Positions 42,546-52,530 of a DNA stretch of 64,000 bases are shown piece by piece. The notes below the pieces were generated by a model. The model searched no databases. It was not told where the DNA came from and saw only the letters and a list, made by a program, of their open reading frames with translations. Position 1 is the first letter of the stretch. Every line of letters starts with the position of its first letter. The translations under genes and the position numbers were made by a program. Where the stretch lies: assembly GCA_905221605.1 (NCBI GenBank), contig CAJNDS010000169.1, positions 115,001-179,000 of the forward strand, in the 5' to 3' direction. The stretch comes from Symbiodinium natans. Taxonomy: Eukaryota > Sar > Dinophyceae > Suessiales > Symbiodiniaceae.

Positions 42546-42659
42546 CAAGAGGTTTCGAAGGCGTGCCGTTCAGTGTGCCGAGCCCCGCCGCAGTGGGCGT
42601 CGACACCGTTCCGAGCCCCGGCGCGGTGGGTGTCGCCACGCCAGTACCCGGGCCTAGTG
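42546..42659 (-). CDS. Low-complexity exon with repeated TPTAPGLGT motif
   Basis: Acceptor ccgaag, donor GC. Begins LGPGTGVATPTAPGLGTVST, then repeats as TPTAAGLGTL and ends TPSKPL. The complementary strand is also open with a mirrored repeat. If the donor is not used, the frame meets two stops within 20 bases, so this could be a carboxy terminus. Confidence 0.48.
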
Positions 42660-43577
42660 CTTCGGACCGAATATGGTGTAGGTTTTTTTTTTCAGGCTTC
42701 GCGTTTAGGGTTTAGGGTTCAGGGTTTAGGGTTAAAGGTTGACGGTTAGGGCATACAGGTTTCTCGCCTGGGCTGTTTGGAGGGCTTCGGGGTTGTCTGG
42801 GCCCGAAGCCCTAACTAAACCTTAGCCCTTGACCCGAGCCTTCCAGCCCCTCGCACAACCATTCCCGAACCTTTTCCATTGCGGTTAGGGTTTAGGGTTT
42901 AGGGTTAGGGCATATGGGGTAACCCTCAACCCTAAACCCGAAACCCATCGGTCGCCGCGGGGCTTCCGATTCAGCGCCGCTTTCTGGGTCGCCGTTCGAA
43001 ACACGGGGGACTACACAAAGGGTTTAGGGTTTATGTAGAATTTAGGGTGTAGGGTTTAGGGTTTAGGGTTTGGGGTTTGGGGTTTGGGGTTTGGGGTTTA
43101 GGGTTTAGGGTTTAAGACCCTCAACCCCATCGATACCCACAGTTCAGACTTTACCTTGGGACGGTTCAAGGGCCCTAGCTTTATAAGGGTTATATAAGGG
43201 GTTCAGGGTACAGAATGAACATCATGTTCAAACCAACCCTGTGAGTATGTCTACGTAGTACCCCCTAGAAAGCCTTTAACTATCTACAGAACACAACCTT
43301 CGTAGAACAGTAACCACATCATAATAAGGGCACTTTTTTTGGTTGGTTACTTTATAAGGGAACCCAGAACCCAAAAAAGGCTAAAGGGTACCTCTGGGCT
43401 ACACAGCAACTTACGAACCTCACTTGCTGAGTCAAAACGGCGTTCCAAGCAAGCCCAAATCGACAAAGGTGCCGTGAGTCAACGGCGTTGCTCCGAGAAG
43501 GGTCGTGGCAGCGGCCGAACCTTGACTTCTTAAGGGGGTTAGGGTTTAGGATTTAGGGTCTAGGGTTTAGGGTTTAG

Positions 43578-43699
43578 GGACCCTTAAGGTTGTACCCTTA
43601 GGTTTTGGGGCCCCTTTTTTCAGGATCCCTTAGGGGATAAGAAGGGCCATGTTAGGAGTATATTAAGGGGAACCTTTAGGGGTACAACCTTAGGGGTCC
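43578..43699. mobile_element. Family III inverted-repeat element, full copy
   Basis: 122 bp, ends gggacccttaaggttgtacc and ggtacaaccttaggggtcc, inverted repeats of about 20 bp. Confidence 0.75.
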
Positions 43700-44102
43700 G
43701 AGTTTTCATCCCTTGAGACTTGGCTCAGGGGGGACGTTAAGGCACAAACGGTTTCGGGTTTAGGGTTTCGGGTTTAGGGTTTAGGGTTTGGGGTTTAGGG
43801 TTAAGGGTTTGGGGTTTCAGGTTTAGGTTTTATGGCTGAAGCCTTATAAGGGACCTCACGGGTAATGTAGGGGCTACTAGGAAAAATTGGGTTATGTAGG
43901 CAAACAAGATTAAGGGTCCCTTTCTCGCGGTCCCTCCTTAGACCCCTGAAAGGCATAAAGGCTTGGCCTAAGCAGGAGGTCTCTCTTTAAAAGCCCTAAA
44001 CCCTAAACCCTAAACCCTAAAACCTAAACCCTAAACCCTAAACCCTAAACCCCTAAACCCTAAACCCTAAACCCTAAACCCGAAACCCTTTCGACTCACA
44101 GC

Positions 44103-44124
44103 CCTCGATGTGATCGACAGAAAA
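44103..44124 (-). CDS. Candidate 22-nt exon (FSVDHIE)
   Basis: Acceptor cgggag, donor GC. Reads FSVDHIE; the VDxI pattern resembles the alveolin VDKIVE block. Confidence 0.38.
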
Positions 44125-44303
44125 CTCCCGAAGCCACGGCCCCCTGCACCCTAAACCCGAACGACCCCAGTGTCTCAATAAACACTAACCCTAAACCCTA
44201 AACCCTAAACCCTAAACCCCTAAACCCTAAACCCTAAACCCTAAACCCCTAAACCCTAAACCCTAAACCCGAAACCCTAAACCCTATGAGTCTCCCAAGC
44301 AGC

Positions 44304-44342
44304 TAAGAAGGTCGCGCTCCGGAGTCCCCGGCGCGGCGTAGA
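44304..44342 (-). CDS. Candidate exon
   Basis: Between CCCTAAA (left) and TTTAGGG (right); acceptor tgccag, donor GC. Two frames are open: STPRRGLRSATFL, or YAAPGTPERDLL with split ends. Phase undecided. Confidence 0.42.
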
Positions 44343-44353
44343 CTGGCACGCCT

Positions 44354-44460
44354 GGGTTTAGGGGTCAGGGTTTAGGGTTTAGGGTTTAGGGTTTAGGGCC
44401 TAGGGCCTAGGGCCTAGGGCCTAGGGCCTAGGGCCTAGGGTTTAGGGTTTAGGGTTTAGG
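44354..44460 (+). repeat. TTTAGGG array with a GGCCTAG block
   Basis: Seven consecutive gcctagg units embedded in TTTAGGG. Confidence 0.92.
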
Positions 44461-44464
44461 GGGC

Positions 44465-44689
44465 CTACTTGCAGGTTCAGGGTACTTGTTAAACCAATAG
44501 GGTTTAGGGTTTAGGGCTTAGGGCTTTTTGGTTTAGGGTTTAGGGTTTCGGCTTTAGGTTTTAGTATTTAGGACCCATTAGAACTGTACTTCGCCCACTT
44601 ATGAGCACCTTAAGTGCGCTAGTATGGTTATAGTTGGGTTATAAGTACAGTTATTCATGGGCTAGTAAGTACCATGAACCTCCGAGTAG
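44465..44689. mobile_element. Family IV element interrupted by a telomere-type array
   Basis: Left ctacttgcaggttcagggta, right gtaccatgaacctccgagta; TTTAGGG repeats occupy about 44498-44565. The right 115 bp matches 49675-49779. Confidence 0.7.
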
Positions 44690-45338
44690 GGGCTAAGGGG
44701 GCTTTGGGGGGTGTAGGGCTTAAGGTTTTTGGGGTTTAGAGTTTAAGGTGTCTTGGGTTTCAGATTTAGGGTTTAAGGTTTAGGGTGTAGGGGCTTCAGG
44801 GTTTTAGAGCTTAAGGTTTGGGGTTTGGGGGTTTAGGGGTTTCTCGTCACGGAACACAGGCAAACCACTTGAAAAGAATTTCCTATAAGAGGGGTATCCT
44901 TACGGAACTCAAGGTTCCTTGACACCCTATCATAGGCGCTCAGAAGCCTGCCAGCGCTGGAACGCCGGGAGTCATGAGGGTTTAGGGTTTAGGGTTTAGG
45001 GTTTAGGGTTTAGGGTTTAGGGTTTAGGGTTTAGGGTTTAGGGTTTAGGGTTTAGGGTTTAGGGTTTAGGGTGCCCCTCAACTTCGCTACGACGGCAAAA
45101 CGGTCCGCTGAGCCCAGCCCTGGCAAACCCTAAACACCGAAACCCGAAGCCCCTAAACTTGAAGCCCTAAACCCTAAACCCCCTAGGCCCCGGAATCCTA
45201 AACCCTAAACCCCAAACCCTAAACCCTAAACCCTAAACACTAAACCCTAAACCCTAAACCCTAAACCCTAAACCCTAAACCCTAAACCCTAAACCCTAAA
45301 CCCTAAACCCTAAACCCTAAACCCAAACCCACCCTTGC

Positions 45339-45370
45339 TGCGTCGAGCCACGGCTGCTGCCCTGCTGATC
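45339..45370 (-). CDS. Candidate exon (DQQGSSRGST)
   Basis: Acceptor gccaag|G, donor GC, CCCTAAA on the left. Reads DQQGSSRGST. No family motif. Confidence 0.42.
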
Positions 45371-45399
45371 CTTGGCACGAGGGTCGAGGGGGGTATGCA

Positions 45400-45502
45400 A
45401 CCCAAGGTTCCCTAGTACTCCCTACTACTCCCCAAGGCTCCCTGAGCTTCCCTAAGGTTCCCTAGGTAGCTACCCCCCATGAAACCCCCCTCCCTTAAGA
45501 AC
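45400..45502. mobile_element. Family V dispersed element
   Basis: caaggttccctagtactccc .. ggttccctaggtagctaccc, then ccatgaa. About 80 percent similar by eye to 5995-6100. Confidence 0.6.
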
Positions 45503-45781
45503 CGTATAACACTGCTTTAACCTGCAGGGTTGAGGGTTTAGGGTTTAGGGCTTTCGGGTTTTAGGGATTTAAGGGTTTCAAGGTTTTAGGGTTTTAGGGT
45601 CTTAGGGTCTTTAGGGTTGCAACCCGCACCCTAGACCCCTAAACCCCTGAATCCTAGACCTAAAACACCATGGGTAAGTAGAGTTTCAAGTAGGGATTTG
45701 GGGTTTGGGTTTTCAGGGTTTAGGGTTCTGGGGCAACTAGGGTCTGGAGTTTGTCTTTTCAGTGTTTAGGGCTTCGGGTAC

Positions 45782-45867
45782 CCAGAAGGGCCCATGGCAA
45801 CCACGGGACCTCTGTCTGTCGTAGTGTTCGTCAGTTGCGCTCTTTTTCGCACGATGTATGGTGCAGT
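45782..45867 (-). CDS. Candidate exon
   Basis: Acceptor ctcaag, possible GT donor. Begins TAPYIVRKRAQLTNTTTDRG and ends AMGPSG, similar in composition to the Pro/Thr-rich exons around it. A second minus frame is also open, so frame and ends are uncertain. Confidence 0.4.
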
Positions 45868-46122
45868 CTTGAGGGCAACCCGAAATCTGTGGCCCTTTCA
45901 ACCGAAAACCACTAAACCCTGAAATACTGTACACCCCTGAACCCGCCGCTAAACCCCAAACCTTAAACCCTAAACCCTAAACTCCCTACCCCCTAAACCC
46001 ACAACCCCAAACCCTAAACCCTAAACCCTAAACCCTAAACCCTAAACCCTAAACCCTAAACCCTAAACCCTAAACCCTAAACCCTAAACCCTAAACCTCG
46101 GTTCCATAAGGTGCCTAGGAGC

Positions 46123-46173
46123 TGGGGGTGGCGAGAACGTCGCCCGGCACGTGGCATCCAAAGCCATCGTGGC
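46123..46173 (-). CDS. Alveolin-gene exon, Pro-rich
   Basis: Acceptor ccttag|G, donor GC, 51 nt in phase 0, between CCCTAAA and TTTAGGG arrays. Reads ATMALDATCRATFSPPP. Confidence 0.5.
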
Positions 46174-46569
46174 CTAAGGGAAGGTCTGGTTTTGTGGGGT
46201 TTAGGGTTTGGGGCTTAGGGTTTGGGGTTTAGGGTTTAGGGTTTGGGGCTTAGGGTTTGGGGTTTAGGGTTTAGGGTTTGGGGTTTAGGGTTTGGGGTTT
46301 AGGGTTTGGGGTTTAGGGTTTCGGGTTTCGGGCTTGGGGTTACATGGTCCCTTGATATGGGTCCTTACAAGGGGACACCTGATATACCCAGTATACCCTT
46401 ATAGGGGGAGGTCTGCTCGGCACATCAGTGAGGAAGAACTGACAAGGGCTAAAAAGCTCAAAACTCCGAAGCCCACAAGGCTTACCTCAAACCTGAACGC
46501 TGGTAGCTCTTCAGCCCTCAGGCGACCAACTGAAGAAACCTCATTGCCCCAACTTCCAGGGAAGCAGCC

Positions 46570-46625
46570 GGCGGCGGAGTTCCAACCTGTTCACGGGGCG
46601 AGAGTGCTCGCTGAGGCCTACATGC
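46570..46625 (-). pseudogene. Decayed third copy of the YNPPPGY exon
   Basis: Sequence next to the repeated acgtacaat..tgcatgt flank aligns loosely with the start of exon 47127-47207 (gcatgtag|GCCTCAGCG against gcatgaag|GTCGCGCCC) but has a stop in that frame. The surrounding 46.6-47.06 kb repeats 47.2-47.66 kb. The plus strand is also open here, so the call rests only on the duplication. Confidence 0.4.
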
Positions 46626-46768
46626 CCGCCATACAAGACATGCCTTTGCAAAACGTACAATCGGCGTGTATGTGCATATGCATGTGTATAGACAATACAG
46701 GAACATGTGTATGCATATAAATAAATGTGTGTATACATATATGTGTGCGTGTGCATACATACATACTG

Positions 46769-46812
46769 TCATCTCATCTCATCTCATCTCATCTCACCTC
46801 ATCTCATCTCAC
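46769..46812 (+). repeat. (TCATC)n microsatellite
   Basis: Eight units of catct/catctc beside the decayed exon copy. Confidence 0.9.
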
Positions 46813-47126
46813 CCATCACAGACATATGTACTCGTGTGCGTGTGTGTATAGATGTCGATGGATATGTATACACGCGCACATGCGCATACGTACAGCTATG
46901 ACGCGCACGCTGTTCGACCCCAGTCGAGACTTGGGACGCTTCGGATTCAAAAGTAGCCCCTTACATTGGGTAACCATACCATCATAGTCGGATTCCTTGT
47001 GGAACCCACGTCAGGAAACCCTAAACCCGAAACCCGAAACCCGATATCCTAAACCCTAAACCCTAAACCCTAAACCCTAAAACCCTAAACCCTAAACCCT
47101 AAACCTCGAACCCCAACAGCCCAGGC

Positions 47127-47207
47127 CTCTCTGGTTCCCAGCGCCGGCGACGCGTAGCCAGGCGGAGGGTTGTAGCTCTGGAGGGGCGCGCTGGAGATGG
47201 GCGCGAC
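47127..47207 (-). CDS. Alveolin-gene amino-terminal exon, duplicated copy B
   Basis: 81 nt (27 codons), phase 0, acceptor catgaag|G, donor GC. Reads VAPISSAPLQSYNPPPGYAS then PALGTRE. Copy of the 3' part of exon 47725-47877. Confidence 0.75.
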
Positions 47208-47340
47208 CTTCATGCCCCAAATACAAGACATGCCTTCGCACATAATACAATCAGCGTGTAAGTGCATACGTATGTGTATAAACAATACAGGAGCATTTTT
47301 TTATCTATATACATACATATGTATACATATATGTGTGCAT

Positions 47341-47452
47341 GCGCGTACGTACATACATACATACATACATACATACATACATACATACATACATACATAC
47401 ATACATACATACGTACCCACCTACCTACCTACCTACCTACCTACCTACGTAC
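47341..47452 (+). repeat. (ACAT)n-(ACCT)n microsatellite
   Basis: About 17 acat then 9 acct units, inside the intron duplicated with the YNPPPGY exon. Confidence 0.95.
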
Positions 47453-47724
47453 ATGCTTTAAGTCTTGCTTTCTTGTCGTGCGTGTGTGTGTGTGTGCATT
47501 AGATGTAGATAGATATGTGTATATGCATACACACGTACATACGCGACGCGCACGCTCGTCGATGCCAGTCAAGACTTGGAACGCTTCGGATCAAGAAGTA
47601 GGCCCTTACATTGGGTAACCATACCATCATAGATTCCTTCTGGATCCCACGTAAGGAAACCCTAAACCCTAGACCCTAGACCCTAAACCCTAAACCCTAA
47701 ACCTCGAACCCCAACAGCCCAGGC

Positions 47725-47877
47725 CTCTCTGGTTCCCAGCGCCGGTGACGCGTAGCCAGGCGGTGGGTTGTAGCTGTGGAGGGGCGCGCTGGAGAGGGGC
47801 GCGGCGTAGGTCATCTGGGCCGGGTCCGCGGCCGGAGCGGAACTGCAGGGGCCGTAGACCCCCATGGTCAGTCCATC
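47725..47877 (-). CDS. Alveolin-gene amino-terminal exon, duplicated copy A
   Basis: 153 nt (51 codons), phase 0, acceptor gtcccag|G, donor GC (GAG|GCCTGG). Begins DGLTMGVYGPCSSAPAADPA and ends YNPPPGYASPALGTRE. The last 27 codons are nearly identical to exon 47127-47207, so exon and intron were tandemly duplicated recently. Confidence 0.78.
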
Positions 47878-47966
47878 CTGGGACGTTAGGGTTTAGGGTT
47901 TAGGGTTTAGGGTTGCGGGCTTAGGGTTTAGGGTAGTTTAGGGTTGAGGGTTTTGGTCAGTCCATC
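47878..47966 (-). other. Intron made by a telomere-repeat insert between 18-bp direct repeats
   Basis: 89 nt GA-AG intron. The same 18 bp (ggtcagtccatcctggga) occurs at 47866-47883 and 47955-47972, with 71 bp of TTTAGGG-type sequence between. Removing one repeat plus the insert restores a continuous phase-0 frame (..STSQ / DGLTMG..). Confidence 0.78.
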
Positions 47967-48092
47967 CTGGGAGGTGGAGGGCGTGGTAAAGGTCGTGAAG
48001 GTCGATGCCGGTGTCATGTTGACAGGGGCGTACGCGGCCGGCACGGCCAGGTTCCCACTCCGCAGCGGGGCGTCGTAGCTCGTTGCCGGAAC
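47967..48092 (-). CDS. Alveolin-gene amino-terminal exon
   Basis: 126 nt (42 codons), phase 0 at both ends, acceptor ctatag|G. Begins VPATSYDAPLRSGNLAVPAA and ends PSTSQ. Its GA donor sits inside one copy of the 18 bp direct repeat that flanks the next intron. Confidence 0.74.
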
Positions 48093-48234
48093 CTATAGGA
48101 GGTCCCTTGCAAAAGTTTGAATTTGAAATTTAGGGTTTAGGGTTTAGGGTTTAGAGTTTAGACCTGAAATTAGAGCCTCTTCAACCCAAGAAGGGAAATA
48201 TATAAAAAAAAGTCCCAGAAACCGACCTAGTAAC

Positions 48235-48286
48235 GTCATAGACAGTCATCTGGCTGGCAAAGGGGTTGGGGTTGTACGTCTGAGTC
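48235..48286 (-). CDS. Alveolin-gene amino-terminal exon
   Basis: Acceptor gccaag|G, donor GT (GAC|GTTACT). Reads TQTYNPNPFASQMTVYD after completing the Gln codon of the previous exon, and joins in phase 0 to 48092. Confidence 0.68.
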
Positions 48287-48398
48287 CTTGGCTGCACTGC
48301 GGAGGGTAGCTATAAATTCTTTTTAGCTGCCTTATTCAGAAACCCAATAAACCCCAAAAAAGCTAAGGACCTAAAGTTACTTTGTAAAGCACCACAAA
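48287..48398 (-). mobile_element. ~112-bp mobile element acting as an intron, copy 1
   Basis: Flanked by GAGTC at 48282-48286 and 48399-48403. Element begins cttggctgcact and ends caccacaaa. On the sense strand it ends gcagtgcagccaag, supplying the AG acceptor; the GA donor lies in the target duplication. The spliced product reads ASQTQTYN without gap. A second copy lies at 9795-9905. Confidence 0.78.
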
Positions 48399-48403
48399 GA
48401 GTC

Positions 48404-48536
48404 TGGCTGGCTGGTGTTGGGATGTAGGACTGGCTGCCGGGTGTAGGCGTCGCAGTTGGCAGCGTTGAAGGGTGCCCATTCGAGGGGAAGTCATACTTCG
48501 TGGCGACGGGGGCGAAGCTGTTCTGCGGGAAGTAGC
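48404..48536 (-). CDS. Alveolin-gene amino-terminal exon
   Basis: 133 nt, acceptor ttcgag|G, GA donor (CCA|GACTC). Begins YFPQNSFAPVATKYDFPSNG and ends with Thr/Pro-rich SYIPTPAS. The donor lies in a 5 bp repeat that flanks the following intron, which is a mobile element (see 48287-48398). Confidence 0.72.
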
Positions 48537-48666
48537 CTCGAAAAAGGCAGGTTCTGCTTCTACTACAAGTCAGATATCCCAAAAACCAAACCCTACACCC
48601 TGAAACCTCAATCCTAAACCCCTGCCCTAAACCCGAAAAACCCTTCAAGGATTTCCGCCATGCAGC

Positions 48667-48761
48667 TTGTCTCCGGCGGCGAGTACGTGCCTTGGACGCT
48701 TCCTGCTGTCTCATAGGCCGTGCCAGGTACGGAGTAACCCCAGGTCGTTGGGACTTCATAC
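48667..48761 (-). CDS. Alveolin-gene amino-terminal exon
   Basis: Acceptor gctcag|G, donor GC (GACAA|GCTGC). Begins YEVPTTWGYSVPGTAYETAG and ends TYSPPET; the next Ser codon is split across the junction and restored exactly. Confidence 0.68.
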
Positions 48762-49068
48762 CTGAGCAGCAGCATCCATTCTTGACCTTGCGACCCCCCA
48801 ATCTACTGTGCCAATACCCTCAATGCCATGCAGAATATGTACCCTGCGCCCTAAAAAACCCGAATGACCCACTTAATGTCGCAAAACACCCTTCCCCAAT
48901 AACCTCGTACGCTGGTAGCCACATACCCCGTACCATCTAAGCCCTACACCTCAATAACTCTAAACCGCCTTGCGCCCCAAAACCCAAAACTCTAAACCCC
49001 TAACACCCCACAACCCTGAAACGCTAAACCCCTAAACCCTTAACCCTAAAATTTGAGAGAAAAAAAGA

Positions 49069-49162
49069 TACTTGGAGGTTCATGGGTAGTTATAAGTAGG
49101 GTTGTCATTTTGGTAGCTATACCTATAGCTCCATTGAGGGTACTTCTAACCTTACTTCTGAC
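49069..49162. mobile_element. Family IV element, left part
   Basis: tacttggaggttcatgggta then gttataagtaggg; right end not recognised. Confidence 0.58.
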
Positions 49163-49282
49163 TACCCACCGTAAAACCCTAAACCCTAAACCCCTAAACC
49201 CCTAACCCCTAACCCCAAACCCCAAACCCTAAACCCTAAACCCTAAACCCTAAACCCTAAACCCTACACCACAGAGCCAGGC

Positions 49283-49351
49283 CGCTTCGTTGAGGGCACG
49301 CTGTAGTTGGTGGACAGCGCCTGGTAACCCCCGCCAGGGGGCTCCAGGAGC
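49283..49351 (-). CDS. Alveolin-gene amino-terminal exon
   Basis: Acceptor ggcag|G, donor GC (AAGCG|GCCTGG). Reads LLEPPGGGYQALSTNYSVPS plus TK. The split Arg codon is completed by the next exon. Pro/Gly/Tyr-rich. First of a run of seven exons whose phases all agree. Confidence 0.66.
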
Positions 49352-49387
49352 CTGCCTTGCTTTAGGGTCTTAGGATCTTAGGGTCTT

Positions 49388-49580
49388 AGGGTCTGGGGTT
49401 TAGGGTTTAGGGTTTAGGGTTTAGGGTTTAGGGTTTAGGGTTTAGGGTTTAGGGTTTAGGGTTTAGGGTTTAGGGTTTAGGGTTTAGGGTTTAGGGTTTA
49501 GGGTAATTCTAAGGGTCTTAGGGTCTTAGGGTCTTAGGGTCTTAGGGTCTTAGGGTCTTAGGGTCTTAGGGTCTTAGGAT
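49388..49580 (+). repeat. TTTAGGG and GGGTCTTA arrays
   Basis: About 16 TTTAGGG units then nine gggtctta octamers, right of exon 49283-49351. Confidence 0.93.
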
Positions 49581-49674
49581 CTTAGGGTTTAGGGTCTAGG
49601 GTCTAGGGTTTGGGGTTTAGGGTTTAGAGTTTTCGGGTGGAGGGTTTTGGGTTTAGGGTCTAGGGTTTAGGGTA

Positions 49675-49779
49675 ATTCTAACTGTACTGAGAACCCACTT
49701 ATAAGCCCCTTAAGTGCCCGAGTAGGGTTATAGCTAGGTCATAAGTGTAGTTATTATTGAGTTATGAACCTCCAAGTAG
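49675..49779. mobile_element. Family IV element, right part
   Basis: aactgtactgagaacccact through gagttatgaacctccaagta. Left end lost, possibly replaced by the TTTAGGG/TCTTAGGG arrays to its left. Confidence 0.6.
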
Positions 49780-50029
49780 TGTTTAGGGCTCAGGTTTGGG
49801 GTTTGGGGTGTAGGACTTGGGATTTAGGGTTTTGGGTTTACGGCTTAGGGTTTGGGACTTCATGGCTTAAGTTCCCTCTGTTCCCAACAAGGACCTCATC
49901 CGAGTCCAAACCCTAAAGTGCCCTGAACACTACCTGCCCTGAGCCCTGAGTCCTAAACTGTAGGGGTGTTGGGTTGAAAGTTTGGGGCTTATAGAAAATG
50001 TACAGGGTGGGGGTTCAGTTTCTTTGCCC

Positions 50030-50215
50030 TTTTGAGTTTCTTCCCTTACTCGCGACACCTGCTGCTTTGAGTTTCTTTTACAGCTCGCGACACCTGCTGC
50101 TTATGCTCGTGACACCTGCTGCTTTGAGTTTCATGTTTTGCTCGCGGCACTAGTTTCTTTGAGCTTCTTTTGCTTGCGACACCTGCTGCTTTGAGTTTTG
50201 CTTTGCGCGCACCGC
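50030..50215. repeat. Minisatellite (cgacacctgctgctttgagt)
   Basis: Five spaced copies of gcgacacctgctgctttgag or variants. A second short repeat, attgcaagttctgagaaact, occurs three times at 50398-50470. Confidence 0.85.
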
Positions 50216-51012
50216 CTGTGTGTCCAGAGTTTTGCAGGGTTGGCCGGGTTTTGCTTGTTGCTTTTTCGGCATTTTGGCCCTACTTGACCTAGGGGTGTGT
50301 GTAGAGAGGGTGGCGGCGTTTGTCGGGCTTTTGACGAGGGCTTGAAGACCTGTCTGTTGAAGCCCTGTGGGTTCTTTGAAGGATTGTTGTATCCCATCGA
50401 AACTGCAAGTTCAGAGAAATTGAATTGCAAGTTCTGAGAAACTGAAGGGTAAAATTGCAAGTTCTGAATGAAGCACATACAATTTCCATTTGATCCTAGC
50501 CTTGAGGGTTTAGGGTTTAGGGTTTGGGACGTCCCCCCCCCCACCTCCCCAAAGCCCCAAAGCATAAACAGTCTAAACCCAAAGTCAAGCTTAGAAAAAT
50601 GCCCTTCGTGAACGCTAAGGCCGACCTGAAACACCGGCGCAGCCCTTACTGAGGGCGTAAAGTAAAGAAATAGGGTACATTCAAAAACCTAGACCCCCTG
50701 AACCCTCTAAACCCCCTGAACCCCTAAACCTCCTTAACAACTTAAACCCCCTAAACCCCCTAAACAACCCTAAAACCACAATCCTCCAAAGCAGCTACAG
50801 CCCTTAAGCTAAAACCCGTTAAACCAACATGCAGCCCCTAAAGGCCCTTCAAACCACTCAAAAAAAACTTACACACCCGAGGCCGTTAAACAGACCCGAA
50901 CTTACGCCCTAAACCCTAAACCCTAAACCCTAAACCCTAAGCCCTAAGCCGTAAACCCTAAACCCTAAACCCTAAACCCTAAACCCTAAACCCTAAACCT
51001 CGGCTTTGCAGC

Positions 51013-51047
51013 CCCTTGAGGGCTCCACTGCCCATGGCTCTTCCGGC
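51013..51047 (-). CDS. Candidate exon (AGRAMGSGALK)
   Basis: Between CCCTAAA and TTTAGGG arrays, acceptor accaag|G, donor GC. Reads AGRAMGSGALK. No family match; could be part of the amino-terminal low-complexity region. Confidence 0.36.
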
Positions 51048-51891
51048 CTTGGTTCTTCGCGCTTTATCTTGTGCCTCCCCCCCCCCCCCCCCAACCTCCT
51101 CAGGGTTTAGGGTTTAGGGTTTAGGGTTTAGGGTTTAGGGTTTAGGGTTTAGGGTTTAGGGTATAGGGTATAGGGCTTGGGCCCCAACCCCCCTCCCCCA
51201 CACCTGGGCCTTTAGTTTGCGGTAAGGGTTTAGGGGTTCAGGGTTCAAGGTTTTTAGGGTTTCAGGCTTTAGGGATTTGCCTATGTTGTGCTGTTAAGTG
51301 TTTAAGGGTTTTTGGGGTTCAGAGTTTGGGATTCCCCTGCTTTGCTTTCAGGGCTTTAAGGGTTTAAGGGTTTAATTAAGGGTGCAAGGGTTTAAGGGTT
51401 TAAGGGTTTTAAGGTTGAGGGCTCAGGGTGTTCTCTAGGGGAAGCTGCACATTCGTACGTTTCCTGGGCAGTTGCTGGCAGTTGCTTGAATCTTTACAGG
51501 AGTGCTAGTCTAGGATGCTCAGCAACCCAGGATCAAAAAGGGTACCCTTTTTTGCTTAAAGGGGTTTTATAAGGGAACCTAACCCCCAAAAAAGGGAACA
51601 AGGGCACTACTGGGCATCCCAGAGAATTGGTGCGCAGCGACGCAAGAAGTCGTTGCGACAAGAACTCAACCAAAAACCCCTAAAGCCCGCGACATTCTAC
51701 ACCAAAAGCCAAAACCCTAAACCCCGAGAACCCCACAAAACCCTACAAAACCCTACAGTACCCCTACAAATCCCTAAAACCCTGAAACCCTAAAACCCAA
51801 AACGCCACACCGTAAACCCTAAAACCCCCAAACCCCAAACCCTAAACCCCAAACCCTAAACCCTGAATCCAAAAAAAGTAACCATGCAGGC

Positions 51892-51913
51892 AAGGCTCCT
51901 CAAGATCATCAAC
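51892..51913 (-). CDS. Candidate microexon (VDDLEEP)
   Basis: 22 nt between a CCCTAAA array (left) and TTTAGGG (right), acceptor tgtag|G, donor GC. Reads VDDLEEP. Found by the flanking-array pattern rather than by homology. The plus strand is also open here (51880-51950). Confidence 0.33.
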
Positions 51914-52250
51914 CTACACGGCTACCATTGCAAAATCCACCAGCTGTGAGCCGCAACGGTCCAGGCATGCCTATGATTTAGGGTTTAGGGTTTAGGGTTT
52001 AGGGTTTAGGGTTTAGGGTTTAGGGTTTAGGGTTTAGGGTTTAGGGTTTAGGGTTTAGGGTTTAGGGTTTAGGGTTTAGGGTTTAGGGTTTAGGGTTTAG
52101 GGTCTAACGTTTAGGGTGTAGGGCTTAGGGTTTAGGGTGAGAAGTTTAGGGAAGTTTAGTTCTTTCGGGGCTTAGGAACGAAAGGACTTTTCAGAGGCCC
52201 CCCGGAATTGACGAAGGGCTTCGGGCTTAAGGCTTAGGGTCTAGCGTCTG

Positions 52251-52441
52251 CTAGACCCAAGAGTAACCTAGGAATAAAAGGGTGCCCTTGTTGGCTTTAA
52301 AAGGGCATAAAATTAAAAAGGGGACCAAAACCATTAACAAACCTATGGTTTAGGGTTTAGAGTTTAGGGTTTAGGGTGTAGGGTATACTGTTTAGACCCA
52401 AACTTTTGGAAAAGGGAATAAGGGCCTACTCTGGGTCCTAG
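52251..52441. mobile_element. Family I element interrupted by a telomere-type array
   Basis: Intact ends (ctagacccaagagtaacc.. and ..cctactctgggtcctag) but ~55 bp of TTTAGGG-type repeat at about 52347-52402 in the middle. Confidence 0.74.
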
Positions 52442-52530
52442 TTTGTTGCTGAGGAGACTGGAGGCAGGAGCGCTCAGACTGTACCCTAAACCCTAAACCC
52501 TAGACCCTAAACCCAGGTCCCTTGGCTGGC

